Shown: positions 1-12,992, numbered from the stretch's first letter. The stretch is 30,419 nucleotides of DNA from Plantago elongata (GCA_036897095.1 JAYMSP010001606.1:1-30419); one strand, 5' to 3'. A program made the numbers and translations. The notes: a model not told the origin generated them from the sequence alone.

Positions 1-3000
1 GAGATGAGGCGGTTGTATGTTGAGAGTGAGTATTTTGGTAAAGGGGATATTGGGGCAGACCTTCCGAATAAGATGAAGAAGTTGAATGTGAGAGGTGGAG
101 AGGGAGATGAGTTGAAGAGGTTTGGGTTTGGGGGGAATGTGGATGGGTCTTTGAGTGGGAGCACGGAAACTGTGCTTCAGAACAAGATTAAGGATTTGAA
201 GATTGAAGAGAGTCTATCTGCTGCTGTGGGTGAGAAGGTGGGAGGTGATGACCGGAATACGTTTGCTTTTGGTAGGAGTGGAAACGATAGTGACCGGACA
301 AGCAAGGATGTTGCTAGTTCAGTTGGAAAGACTTCTAGCAACAAGAGTGGTCAAGAAGCTTTGCATGGCATGAGGAGTGATAATTCTGGTGCTGGGAATT
401 TGTATAATGCACCGGGACTACATGCTGCAGGGTTTTTTCAGGCAGTAATACAGAATAATAATGGTGGTAGAGATGTAAGGTATGGCGGTGAAAATACCCC
501 TACATCTAGCAGCTCCCATCCCAGACCAGTTGCCAATGCTGGAAAGAAAGTTGAGTTCAGTTTCACCAGCAAATTGGATACAATGGCAGGACAAAATGTG
601 GAGTTTAAGACACCGGACCCAAAAGGTCACTTTGCATTTAACTTCAACAGAAGAGGGGAGTCTACCAAGGACACTGCATTAAAGAAAAAGAAAGGGAAGT
701 GGAAAAAACCTGCACAAGTTCCTTTGAGTTTTGGGCAAGGATTTGGCTTTCATGAGACTCCACATAAGTCTTCTGATTCTCCAGAACAGTATTCACCCAT
801 GGATGTATCTCCATACGAGGAAATACCGGCTGATAGCATGTTCTCGAGAGAGACTTCTGTGGCCTCAGAGGAATCCTCTCACATTGATGATAATATTTCT
901 TCAACTGAAGAACACCCAAACATGTCAAATGATATAGTTGATGAACGCCTAGTTTCAGCGACAAATCGCTTATATATAAATGAGTCTGATGTAAGGGATA
1001 GTAGTGTACAAGATGAAGAATCTTCATACTGTGTCAATGGAGGTACTGGGGTTGAGAGTAACGAAGAAGGTGCTTTTTCAGGGGTTGAGACTGAAAGCTT
1101 TAAATCTGCAACTGATGAGTTAGAGTACAGCTGTGACTCCTTTATTACTGCTGCAGATGCCGAAGTAAGTTCATGTTCTTCACTTGAGAGACAAGATAGT
1201 GATGGAACGTCTCAGTACAAATATGATGGCAGTTTACCTGACTTTGGCCCAACTAGCTTCGTATTTGCTGCATCTTCCCCAAACAATGAAACTCTAGCAC
1301 CAGTAATCAGCCAGAAGAAGAAAAACCGGATTAGAGTTGGTCAAGATTCGTATAGTTCCGTACTAAATGTGAAAAACTCACAAATGTCATCTGGTTTACC
1401 CCCCTTTCCAGTTTTGGGATCATCATTGCCGTCTCCTGATCATGGTCAGAAAAGTAACTTATCTGCTAGTTTAAGACATGGAAGGGGTAATATGGAAGTT
1501 GAAGAACTAGGGGCCAAGCTAGACTCTGCCACAGTTGCAAGCATTGCGGCTCAGGAATCCTGTGAAAAATGGCGGCTTAGGTTTGATTTAATTTACTTTA
1601 TTAAAGTCTTATCTGTTCAATAAGTTGATCAGACCTAGGTAGCACTTTGGTTAATCATCCTTCCTGCTTACATATATTCACATTCATTTGCTGTCTTCTT
1701 ATATTGCGTCCAGGGGTAACCAAGCATATGCAAAAGGAGAGTTTGTTAGAGCAGAAGATTACTACACTCAAGGAATTAATTGTATCTCTGAAAGTGAGGC
1801 ATCTAGAAGCTGTCTCAGGGCCTTATTGTTGTGCTATAGCAACCGTGCAGCAACACGAATGTCATCTGGAAGAGTGAAAGAAGCATTACAAGATTGTATG
1901 AAGGCTGCTGCTTTAGATCCGTCATTCCTCAGGGTGCAAGTTCGAGCTGGCAGGTAAACTTTCATAGTGATTATTGTCCCATGTGGCTTCCTATATCTTG
2001 ATGATGGTGTCGGTGAAGAAGTCCTACAGTGTTAAATCAGTTATTTTCCTTATCACTCTCTGCTGTTGTTCTCCTACTTGGAAAAACCATAAAGATATGT
2101 GTGAATTAGGTAGAGTACTCTCTATGTATTTAACTCAGCTGATCCAGAAGCGGTGTCTCCTCTTAAAAAATGTAAAACCTGTATAGTGGCTTGGCCTGGC
2201 GACTTGGGGTTTTAAGTATATAAACATGTGATAGATTTAGAAGATTTAATCTTCCTGAAGAAGCGAGAACTGGAGATCTTAAACTCTATTTCAGTACTTT
2301 TTTACTACTAATTTGATGCATACGAATCGCACGAGTCTCCTACCATGAGAATGACTTACTCAATTTAACAAAGAAAAAAGAAAAGCTCATCCATAAAGAA
2401 AACACAGATAAAAGCCTAGCAGTTTCGAAAATAATCAGGTAAAAGCTTGTTGCTGATCCAAGTATAGTATATAGCCTCTGTCACTCAACACTATGAACCA
2501 TTGAAAATATCCGTGCTTAGTTTTGTATTGTTTCTCTCATGTCATTTGGGTTACTGAGTTTTAGTCCTGTTGACCTCCTTTTGATTTCAGTTGTTATCTT
2601 GCCCTCGGGGATGTCGAGAATGCGAGTATGCATTATATGAAGTGTTTGCAAGCAGGGCCTGAAGCCTGTGCAGACAGGAAGATTTTGGTAGAAGCTTCTG
2701 AGGGTCTTGAGAAGACACGGGTATTGCGATTTGCTATTATTTTGTGGTCCTTTTCTTTTTGTCTGTGACATTGTAGCACAAACACCTTTAATGCAGCAAA
2801 TTCTCTATTAAATCCTTATCCTATATGAATAGCCCAACAAAAGTAGAATATTTAAAAAAAAAATCTAAGCGGTCAATTCTTGTTTTATTCCGTCATTATT
2901 ATGTCTGGAAATTACTATATATTTATGCTATAGGACGTAATTAAGTTTTGCATACTTGATCTGGTTCCGAATAATTGAAACTAATGCATGGTACAAGACA

Positions 3001-6000
3001 GGTTATCATAGATAGAAAATAAATATCGGTCTTCCTCAATATCCCACATCCCTGAATTTGTATGTTATTAATCAAATGCGATTAACTAGAGTTTCTGTCT
3101 GAATGTGACAAATTTTTGCACAAATCGTTTCAGGGTGCCCGCTTTACCATGTTGTATCTTCTACTGACTTCTCCATGATCTCAAAATACTTAAAATCCCA
3201 ATTATGTTTTTGTTTAGTATTCAACGGAACTGATTATAGATCTTCTAACATTTGTCAAAGCTTCCTCACCTCACAGAGCTGATAACATAATTGATAGCTT
3301 GTGGTAGGACTGAGAAAAAATTTCAATGTGATAAATGTGCAACTGAAAGCAATTAAACAAAAATAATAATAATAAGTATTGGAGGTGAGGTGATGATTTG
3401 AAAATTATGAGCCTATAGTTTTGATTGACATGAATCGATAATGCATTTGATTTTCAACATGTGGTCTGGCTTTCAGAAAGTTGCAGAATGCATGAAGCAG
3501 GCTGCAGGGCTTTTGGAACGAAAAACATCTCAAGACATAGATTATGCGCACGGTTTGATTGCTGAGGCTTTAGCCATAAGTTCGTGTTCTGAAAAATTAC
3601 TGCAGATGAAGGTGGACGTTCTTCTTATGGTATGAATTTCTGCAGTGGTCGCAACATATAATTTGGGACTCTTATATTTAGTTTTTAATTTTTGTTCTTG
3701 TAGTATTGTACTCCTATGACAAACTAATTATTCTTTATTTTGATAGCTGAAGAAATATGAAGATATAATTCAGTTGTGTGAACAACTTCTTCCGATGGAA
3801 TCAAACTTTCTGACATCTGGTGTTGGCCACTCTCTAGAGTATCATGGTTTCGATTTGAAGAGAGCTCCTTCCTTTAGGGTCTGGTGCTGCACTTTGATAC
3901 TCAAGTCTTATTTTTACCTGGGAAGGCTTGAGCAGGCCCTTGTTTTCGTAAAGAAGCAAGAGGAGTCACGGTCTCTGATGGAAAGGTAAAAATGATAGTG
4001 CACACTATATATGAAACACACTCCAACTCCCTTGTCTCAGTGATTGTATTTACTATTGGCTTGTAATTCATAACACATCTTTGGGCTTTCAGGAGTGAAC
4101 GTAAGAATCTGGAATCAATGATTCCGTTAGTTGGCACTATACGTGAACTCTTATGCCATAAGGTGAGTCTGTTCATAATTTCAGGATAATTTTCATGAAT
4201 TTATTAGCAGTTGAGCTAAGAGAGACACCTTCTATGTCCTCTTATTGATTAGTAATTAATACTCAAGAAGTCATCGAGTTTCAAGCATGTTTTTCTTTGT
4301 CTACAAATTGTATTGTTCTACCTTCCCTTATCCTACTCGTCCTGACGGTATCAGCATAAAATTTTACATAGCAAAATTCCCCCCCTCATATAACAGTCAA
4401 CTCATTACTATTTAGGCTGCAGGAAATGAAGCATACCAGGCAGGACATCATGTGGAAGCTGTTGAACATTATACTGCTTCTATTTCATGTTCTGTGGAAT
4501 CACGCCCATTCGCTGCAATATGCTTCTGTAACCGTGCTGCTGCTTATCGAGCTATGGGCCAAATTGTGGATGCTCTTGCTGACTGCAGCCTTGCTATTGC
4601 ACTTGATGGGAATTATTTCAAGGTCTGCTTCTAAATTCTTAATGTAACAGTCAGTTCATCATCAGTTTAATGCCACACCTACGTTCTAAACAGATTTTAG
4701 TTCTTGTAAGAGGTTTGAAAAGGATGATTCTCATGTTCTTGAAACAATGTTACCTCAGCACAATATAGTGAATTGGATACTGTCTTAGTAAAGATAGAAA
4801 ATACTTAATTCCGGTAGTTTGGACCTCACCTAATTGAGATCTAAAATACTTTTGTCAGCAGCTACATCTCTCATTAAGAATTGAAGTCGTGAGGTTATTT
4901 AATCTGGAATATTTTTTTAGCAATTAGTGTTGTGAGCCGCACACCATTTTGGCCCATTATTCCACATGGAATATTGATAATCACCTTATGCATATCATAA
5001 TGAACTCTTTCATTATATGTTAGGCAATCACTAGGCGAGCAACGTTGTATGAGATGATAAGAGACTATGGCCAAGCAGTTTCAGATCTTCAGAAGCTTTT
5101 ATCTCTCCTTACAAAGGAAGTAGATAAAAAGAGTAGCCATTCCACTCCCTCTGATAAGCTGAGTTCTGTGAATGAGCTTAGACAAGTTAGAGTAAAGCTT
5201 TCCGAAATGGAAGAAGCAGACAGAAAGGAGATTCCCCTGAATATGTATCTCATACTGTAAGTTCTTGTTTTAGTCTTTTAGATCTGTGTTTTTAACTATA
5301 TATAAACTTTGATACAAGGTTGATGTTTTCTTCATGTGATATCCTACATTGGGGTTATTTATGAAATCATCTGAAAACTATTGCGCAGATGTATTTTATA
5401 CAATCTGGTGTCCTACATCTGTATGAGACTTGACATGTCTTCTGTGTTCATATACAAGTCTAATGTTTACGACAAGAGTAGAATTATGCAAATGTAATTT
5501 ATCTATATCTGGAATGTGTGCAAACTATGGATGTGAATGTTGCTGTGTTTTTTAGTTGCTGCTTGCCTTTACTGATACAAAATTTCATTTTGCATTCTTT
5601 TTATCATCATGTGGTTAATGGTTGAGTTCAAGTCACTAAATAGTCACATACTGCATCATATATGTCAGGGGAATTGATCCATCAGCTGCTGCATCTGAAA
5701 TAAGGAAAGCTTATCGAAAAGCTGCACTTAAGTATCACCCGGACAAGGTATTCATATAATCTTCTTTGGTTTTGTATGGATGTGTATATTTTTTGAAGGA
5801 TGTTTGCAACAGCTTTATAAGCTGCATATTAAATCTTAATTTATGTAGAAACTGTATTCAGAGTGTTTGCAACAGCTTATGAGTTGGCAATTCTCCTAAA
5901 TTAAACTGGATAAATTGAAGTTGGAGAAGTTGCCTTGGACCTCCTTAAGCAACTTATAAGTTTTATGTAGCAAGCTGTTGCAAACTCTCTTCTTAAGCTT

Positions 6001-6790
6001 TTAAGTAGTTTTTGCGAACACCAACCAAATTCTCTTACGATCCAATTTTGCCAGCAACTCCTTAAACTTCGCTACTTGAAATAAGTTGAAGCTCTTGCAA
6101 ACACCACGTGTTCTAAGCCATTATTTCCATGAAATTTGACCTTTACTTTTGGTATAGGCTGGTCAGTCTTTGGCTAGAAATGAAAATTCAGATGATGGAA
6201 TCTGGAAAGAAATAGCAGAAGAGGTCCATAAAGATGCAGAACGTCTATTTAAAATGATTGGTGAAGCATATGCAGTGCTTTCTGACCCTGCCAAGGTACT
6301 TGCTCATATGAAACTCCACTCTTGGTCCATTTCACATCTTCTCCATCTTTACAAATATTTTCTTTATTTGAACAAGTAGCTTGCATTTCAATGTGCTGAT
6401 CACATAGGTATTTGGCTTAAAATACTCCTCGGTAGTTCGTTATTGCTCTCTTATGCCTGACCATGGGAATAATCTCTCTTGAGTATAGGCACTTCTTACT
6501 TTTTTATTTTATATCCCCTTGAGCCCTTTATACTCGTTCTTTTCACAGCATGTTTGAAATGTAATCACATACATGGTTAAATGCCTGTTCACTTGCAGCG
6601 ATCACGGTATGATCAGGAAGAAGAGCTGAGAAATTCTCTAAACAGAGGCCACGGAGTCAGTACCTCAAAAATGTACCCGGATTACCATAATTATTCTTCT
6701 GCAAGAGAAGGCCCTAGAAGACAATGGCAAGACGTCAGGAGAACTTATGAAGACTTACGCAGAGGGCCAGAAAGGACCTGGTATTCTTAA
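1..6790 (+). CDS. TPR and J-domain co-chaperone (TPR15/TPR16-like), 5' partial
   Basis: Predicted co-chaperone: TPR repeats bind client or HSP70/HSP90 tails and the J domain stimulates HSP70 ATPase. The reading frame is already open at base 1, so the N-terminus lies upstream. Exons: 1-1580, 1714-1953, 2591-2720, 3477-3629, 3747-3985, 4093-4162, 4416-4622, 5024-5256, 5669-5747, 6158-6295, 6599-6790 (TAA at 6788). All introns are GT-AG and the phases join without a break, giving 1086 residues. The first ~515 residues are Ser/Gly-rich and low in predicted structure, with FxFG-like motifs. TPR units lie near residues 520-620 and 805-890. The J domain starts near residue 950, with the HPD triad at 974-976 in YHPDK, then an insertion of about 30 residues before the helix ending LSDPAK and RYDQEEE. 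That insertion and the length fit Arabidopsis TPR15/TPR16, recalled rather than aligned. The frame running past 1580 to a stop at 1621 is intron read-through. Confidence 0.93.
5802..6104. repeat. Nested inverted repeats, MITE-like, in J-domain intron
   Basis: The 14-mer GTTTGCAACAGCTT occurs at 5802-5815 and again at 5865-5878. Its exact reverse complement is at 5972-5985, and a copy with one mismatch is at 6089-6102. The outer pair, GTGTTTGCAACAGCTT at 5863-5878 and its 15/16 reverse complement at 6089-6104, would delimit an element of 242 bp. The copies at 5802 and 5972 would delimit a second, overlapping one. The whole lies inside the intron between the HPD exon and the next exon (5748-6157). 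It looks like two overlapping or rearranged hAT-type MITEs. I found no clear 8-bp target duplication, so the class is inferred. Confidence 0.55.
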
Positions 6791-7253
6791 TTGTGCTGAC
6801 TATTTCCAATATGACTCAAGATCAGTGTGAATACTTGGTGGGCTGTCCACAGTGTGGTGCTTCATCTGGCTATACCTGCACCCGAGAGTATTGGACTAAA
6901 CTAGCAAATTGAGGCCATGAAGAATTCCCTAGGTTTGTGCTAAGATGCATGGACTTAGTGATCATACATATTGGAGCCGGAACGTGGAGTTAATTGGTTG
7001 TGTATCTAAGCTGACTGAGACATGAGACATCAGTAGCCCCTGATGTGCAGATTAAGGTCCTGCAGTGCTGGTGTTATCGACTTGTACAAACACAGATGCA
7101 ACAGTTTTGAAGAGGGCAAGGGCAGATTCCTGTACTCTCTTTCTTTATTTATTGAATGAATAGGTGGTGCATGTATTCATCTACATGCTATGGTACTTGT
7201 TAAATTTGTTGCTGTACATAAAACTACATGTATTATACTGATCATTCATCAAC

Positions 7254-7318
7254 AATAAATACTTGTGTTATAGCCTATAGGCTATAGATAAAAATCAGTC
7301 TAGTTTGTGAGCAATAAA
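7254..7318 (+). terminator. Candidate poly(A) signals of the TPR/J gene
   Basis: AATAAA occurs at 7254-7259 and again at 7313-7318, about 465 and 525 bases after the stop codon at 6790. Plant poly(A) signals are loose, so these are candidates; the actual cleavage sites cannot be read from the sequence. Confidence 0.45.
7269..7286. repeat. Perfect 18-bp palindrome in the 3' UTR
   Basis: TATAGCCTATAGGCTATA reads the same on both strands, with no spacer. It lies between the two AATAAA motifs at 7254 and 7313 in the tail of the TPR/J gene. Confidence 0.9.
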
Positions 7319-7820
7319 ACGATTCATTTTTCTCTCCAGCGTTGAAGCTAGGAGTCCGCTTGATGCTGAAAATTCCTACTTCACCGGGACTAGTAGATGT
7401 ATGTCTTGTAAATGTTGAAATGTTCAAGTGTTTTTGTTTGGGAAAACCACTATATAATTAGGCATGCCCTAGCTATAATGTAAAAATGAATAGACAGATA
7501 TGTTTCCAGTTTCAGACTTTACTGAATTGATGACATTGTAAAATGTAATGATCTATAGTTTCCTTTTCATAGCAGCTCTAGGTACAAAATCAAGTTCAAC
7601 TCTCACAACATAAGCCTGCCTATCTTGCAACTTGCATGAAGTTTCATTTGAATTAGATGACCGGAATTGGTCGAAATTGAACTGTACAAAACGAAAGGCT
7701 TCTGTTAGTTGCGTGCTCACTACCTGTAAAATGTAACGTGGTCGTAAGAAGAAGAGGGTGAAAGAGTTACCTTTAGGTCTTCAGAAGCCAAAACTAACAG
7801 TTTGTAAACTCGAAGATATA

Positions 7821-10800
7821 TCATACGTATATCCCCAGACCTACCTCCTTCGGATTTGTTTCAACCATCCAAGGAGCTCTACAAAATGAAAACATCGATG
7901 ATGAATCTTAACCTCTAGAGACTGAAAACTATTGATGAGACGATAGGGAAAAATCAAATACAGTACTTATTCATGGCAAAATTGATGGTTCCTTGTGAAG
8001 CGCGATTGAGAAGAATTTCCCTTGCCTCGATTGCAATACCCTCAGGCTACAGGTAGGAGCATGAAACAAGTTCAAAATGCAGTAAGAATGATACAGTTAG
8101 CGTTCTTTTGACTTTGTTGCATGTGTACCTCTTCTGGAAACCAGACACCAGGCTGTGTGCTTCCCTCGAGAATCGCCAGAGCAAATGCAGCTGTAGATAT
8201 TCCTACTGATCTGAAAGACAATGTATCCGCATGTATATGCTCGGATCAAAATCTCTGTATACAAGTATCTTTTTGTTCCGTTGGAAATGATATATAACTA
8301 CAGACTACAGTACTAGACAGCATAACTTACTCAGATAGTCTTTTGTGACTGAATATTGCAATTCTATTGAATCCATCTGAACATTCTAAATCAACCTGTT
8401 TGGATCGATATAAAACACAACAAAAGAATCACTGTAATGAATATGCACATATTTCGGTTATAACATTCTGTAAAACATAACGTAAATAGTCCAACTAAAG
8501 GAACATGAAGAACGAAAACATACTCTCATTGAAACCTTCTCTCCAGCAAATTTATCAACTTTTCTAACTACAGGGTCAAATAACTGGACGATTTGTTCAA
8601 CTTTGCTTCTGTCTCTCAGGAATTCCTGCAGGTTGGATAAATTTGGTCAATTATACATTCGACTGGAGTGCACATAAACCATCATCAGAAGTCAGGTGTA
8701 TTATTGGTTTACGCCTGCAAAAACTAGACGAATTTTCCCTTAAAAGTATGACCGCTTCAAAAAGCACTACTACTTTATGCTCAGCATTTTACCAAAAGAT
8801 GTACATCCAGCAGAAAAAGATACGCAGTTCGCATTTTAGTAAGTTATATTCACATACACGTGGAAACAGTTCTCTCACGGCCAGCATTCCCCAATTCCAG
8901 ATAAATGGTGCAGTTCCAAACCGTGCACTGACAGTTGGAACACCGAGGATCTCATGGATACTTGTCACCTCCGGCAGATTCCTGAGACCAAGATTCTTTA
9001 GAACACAGAATAACTACATAACGGGTTGAGGGACCAAGTGAAGGAACATCATGTAACCCTATATATCTGTTCACTCTGCAATCTGCCTCCATTATTTATT
9101 TGGTAAGGAAACTAGTCAAGCGTAATTCAGTGATATGTAAAGGAAATGCGTTTGAAGATGAGGGGACTAGTTCTGTAATGAAACAGAATACAAAGTAATA
9201 ATGAAAATAAATACAGATGATTATTGAGGAGCTTACAAGAGGTAAACATCCCTCTTTCCGATTCCTTTTCCGAAATCAATGTTGACCATTCCGCTGTAAG
9301 GCTTCAGTTTGATTTCCTCCCCTGTAAAGTGTCTCTAATCAAACTTAAGGCCAAGGGAAGTGATAGAAAGAAAAATCTTATAAATTGCCGTCAAACCTTT
9401 ATTGTATGCTACTACCTCCTCCCCGAGAAGTAAAAAGCTGGTTGATAATATTGTCGGGCCAGCACCACCCGTACCAGCAGTGAAGTAGTAGAACCTATGA
9501 CAATAAATCACGTCGAAGTTTTATATTTACAGCGAACAAGACAAGAGAACGGAACTATTTGGAAAATCTGTTACCTTAGCCTCTCTAGATCACCTTTGCT
9601 TTCACTTTTAGCTGCACGGACCAGCTCTGCTGCCATAACTGTAACAGCGATTTAATAAATGAGTTTGATGAACTAAAACTTGTCGCGGTACAAAAAATAG
9701 TCCGGCCTCTTATCATTCAGCATAGCTACAAACTTGAAAATGGTCGATTACACAGCTACTAAAAATGATCTACTCATAAATACATTTCCTGAATTACTCT
9801 TAAGTATCCCTGACGGACAAAGTACTATCTACATGGAACAGACATAAGAGAGAAAGACTCTTCAAGAAAACGATCGATATGTAAAACATTTATTCAAGAT
9901 AAATCCAGCAACAAATTGCTCTAGCCCATTATAAGGAAAAAAAAAACAGCTTTAAACATGCATTCAAGATAAACTCACTTATTCTAAAACAATTTCACAT
10001 TTATCAAACAAAAGCGTCAGAAATTTATACAGATTTATAAGGGAAGTGTGACATTACTGTTGCTCACTCCCGGGTAGATTCCTCCTGTTGTTATGGCCGG
10101 AATATTAACCTCAATCGCTTTGCTCATGTAGGATTTTGCTCTCTGAGAGTAGCTTGTATCATCACACACATCAAGATATGCAGTCTGTTTAAACAAGCCA
10201 TCTATTGTTACCATCTTGCAACAATAAGCGAATAAGAAATTGGCAGGCATTCTACTCAAATCTCAATAATTCCCATACCACATACATGTTCATTACCTTT
10301 CTCTCACCTTGTTCCGAATTGCAGCTTCAAGCACGGTGCACTTAGCTGCCTGCTGAAATGGCCCCGCAGTATGTACAACCAGATCAACATCTGCAAACCT
10401 CCAAGAAAATGTAATTTTTCAAAATCACAGTTAGTCAAATGTACAATCAGTTAAATACACTGAAAGAATAATGAACCTTTCAATGCCAACTCCAACGATT
10501 TACTATCCATTACGTCAACTTCAGAGAATTCTGAGTTGTTGCCTAATTTAGCCACCATTTCAGCACCTTTATCTCTGCAAGGCAACCAAAACTCAGCATT
10601 TAATCCTGACTATAACCAAAACATAAATTCTTGCAGAAAACTGTCTTTACACTCACCTTGTGTAAAACTGATTTCCCCTTGGAAAATAAAGAGCAACCAA
10701 ACGAGTATTACAGCGTGTAAGTATAAAACGGCTTTATAAGAGACTCCATTAAACCACAAGGGTAAATGGTTGCTAGGTTCTATTGCCTTAATACATGTGA

Positions 10801-11413
10801 ACTAAGTGCCTTTTCTTCCAAATGCTTCAATAAATAAGCTTCTTTATTGCTAAATAAAACTTTGCTTATGCTACAGACAGACAAGGGATCAGTTTATATT
10901 GGAGCATCAATACAAATGATTAGATACACACAAACACACATAGACATCTCTGCAGTTCAAGCTTTTGGACGTGATGAAATTCTAAAATTATCAGACACTT
11001 CAACCAATCAAGCCCGAATCCGAAAACTCCTCCATTCATAATATTTACACTGAAAATCTATCAAAAAGACAAACATTCCACATATATCTTGAACACATAT
11101 AAGAACTCCAAGTATTCGAACCCGAAGAAACAGATTTGAAACTGCAAAAAAAAAAAGCTGACCTATTCCGACCACCAACGACAATGCGAAGATCAGGACA
11201 GAACTTGGAAAGAGCAAGAGCAGTGGAACCACCAACTCTGCCAGTGCCACCTATTACAAGAACTCTTGAATTCTTGACCTTATCTGAAATCTCAGCTACA
11301 TTTCTTGAACTAGTCTTTTGCTCACTGTTCTGTCTGGTTGAGGCTGCTGCTGCTATTACTGGACTCCTTTTGCTAATGGCAGCACAGTTGAGTTGCATCA
11401 ACAGACTTGCCAT
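7821..11413 (-). CDS. Saccharopine dehydrogenase-like oxidoreductase (At1g50450 type)
   Basis: NAD(P)-binding oxidoreductase of the saccharopine dehydrogenase superfamily; its substrate in plants is not established, and it is separate from the bifunctional LKR/SDH of lysine breakdown. Exons from the start: 11413-11163, 10574-10477, 10390-10308, 10184-10058, 9638-9575, 9494-9397, 9321-9237, 8981-8858, 8625-8524, 8395-8331, 8210-8129, 8046-7967, 7878-7821. All introns are GT-AG and the phases close exactly, giving 438 residues, near the roughly 430 of the Arabidopsis protein. Residues 1-35 are Ala/Ser-rich with few acids, which suggests a plastid transit peptide. The Rossmann motif VLVIGGTGRVGG is at residues 51-62. 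VDLVVHTAGPFQ, YLDVCDDTSY and TTGGIYPGVSN follow, then AGTGGAGPTIL. The C-terminus ends PKEVGLGIYV. The plus-strand frames at 8643-9029 and 11136-11492 are antisense shadows of this gene. Confidence 0.94.
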
Positions 11414-12992
11414 TTTCCACTTTATCTCACAAAATGCAGTTTTTCTTCAAGTTATAGGTTTATCGTTATTGATGACGTGGCCTTTGTTGTAGGCCTGACA
11501 CGTGTGTAAGTACTATTGATGATCTAATGATATTTAATGCTTTTTTCTACAACAATTTTTAGAAACATCTGTCAAAAAATGTAAAACATGTGTACGTAAA
11601 ATTACGATTTATATGAGTATGTGAAAAGATCATATCGATCTATTCAAACATTCGATAATCACCTTATTTATATGTACTAATAATATGATTTCATTTATAA
11701 AAATTACACGATCTATTCACACACAATAACATTTATAAAATGTATATATCATCATTAGACTATATTATATTCGATCCTTATGTAGGAATCATCTTATAGG
11801 TCGGACTAATGAGGTTAAACACACATTCTAGTTATGATTAACATGAGCTAACAACTTATTATTATTGCACGCTAAGTAATATAATATGTGAATTATTAAG
11901 AAGAATTTAACATAGTTAATGTAAGAGAGACGAATTCCAAATGAGTTCATTCGTGGTCCAACTTATTTCAAATGAATTTTATCATCACAATTGAAAAGCA
12001 AAGACAAGGCTTTGGTGTATTTCCACATCATTTCAAAGTTGTCTATCAATGTCTAAGCTTTGTGAACATCTTAATCAAAATTGTGATTTCGTATACTTTC
12101 TTAGATGTATTATTTCTTGAAAAATATGGAGACAAATATATTTCTTGAAAGACAAGGTAGTTTTCCATCCCATCATGGCTTGATTTTTAAGCATGTAGGG
12201 TGACTAGTATATTATCACTTTCCAAGTACTTTATTTTAATATTTCAAGAACCTTAACTATTTTTATATAATAAAAGTATATAAATCAAAGAAAATTTAAA
12301 GGTAATATAATAATTTAATCTACACTAAAAATAGTAGATATTATGTTCAATATCGACTCACTACGATATTAACCATAACCGGACAATAATCGTAAATGTA
12401 TATATCATAAGGCAATTTCGAACTTCGCACCCTGCTTTAATTTTTTAAACCATCGACCTTCCTCCTCCAATGCATTTTCCCGCGCTCATCCATAAATCTG
12501 CAAATCATGTTACCTGCAATTATCCAGAACACATGCAAATTTCCACTAAAAAATAAAATCGATTCGTATGTTATAATATTACCTAACCATATCGAGTACT
12601 TCCACCTAACTTGAAATGTGAATTTATCCACTCTTGTTACTACAGAGCATTCCATCGAATGTTAGATGGGTAATGAAATTCAAACCGATTTAATATTTCG
12701 TTAAACTAGTTTCCTAGTTAGTGTATAGTAATTATGATGAGTCTATTTGCATAGTGGACTAGTTTTCTTTTATCTGCAATATTACCCCAATAGTTTCAAC
12801 TTCTTTCAGATTTGCACTTTTTATGAAAAGTCCTCTTTCTCCATCTCACTCTCTGCACCATATTTCTTCTCCTTCTTCTACAATTGATTTTCCCATTTAC
12901 ATGTCTGTTCTCTTCTTCATCACCTTCTCCTTTTCTGACTCTTTTGTCCTCAATGCCTCATTTTCCACCTCTCCGATGACGCCATTCTCAGC
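11414..12992. other. Head-to-head intergenic region between genes 2 and 3
   Basis: About 1.6 kb separate the divergent start codons of the saccharopine-dehydrogenase-like gene and the UBP24-like gene, so both promoters must lie here. The middle (about 11550-12800) is AT-rich with no convincing ORF or repeat. The right end (about 12830-12990) is pyrimidine-rich and looks like the UBP24 leader. No strong TATA box was assigned for either gene. Confidence 0.6.
11475..11504 (-). promoter_or_regulatory. Paired ACGT (G-box/ABRE-like) boxes upstream of gene 2
   Basis: Reading toward the minus-strand gene, CACGTG (11499-11504, within the palindrome ACACGTGT) is followed by an ACGT core at 11475-11478 in GCCACGTCA. 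They sit about 60-90 bases upstream of the start codon at 11413. Such cores are bZIP and bHLH binding sites, and paired boxes are typical of ABA- or light-responsive plant promoters. The regulatory role is inferred. Confidence 0.4.

Larger units (their letters stand above)
6791..7820. other. Tail-to-tail spacer with 3' UTRs of genes 1 and 2
   Basis: No coding exon is seen here. The left part is the 3' UTR of the TPR/J gene, ending most likely after the AATAAA signals near 7254 and 7313. The right part should hold the 3' UTR of the minus-strand saccharopine-dehydrogenase-like gene, whose stop is at 7821-7823. No canonical AATAAA was found for that gene on the minus strand. Confidence 0.7.

Noticed and set aside
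662-1027. 121-codon minus-strand frame
   Set aside because: Antisense shadow of the long first exon of the TPR/J gene.
1581-1623. Continuation of the first TPR/J reading frame to a stop
   Set aside because: Intron read-through: splicing at 1580 to 1714 restores the TPR consensus (WRLRGNQAY) in phase.
8643-9029. 128-codon plus-strand frame
   Set aside because: It overlaps exon 8 of the saccharopine-dehydrogenase-like gene on the other strand, which has correct splice sites and family sequence.
11136-11492. 118-codon plus-strand frame
   Set aside because: Antisense to exon 1 of the saccharopine-dehydrogenase-like gene.
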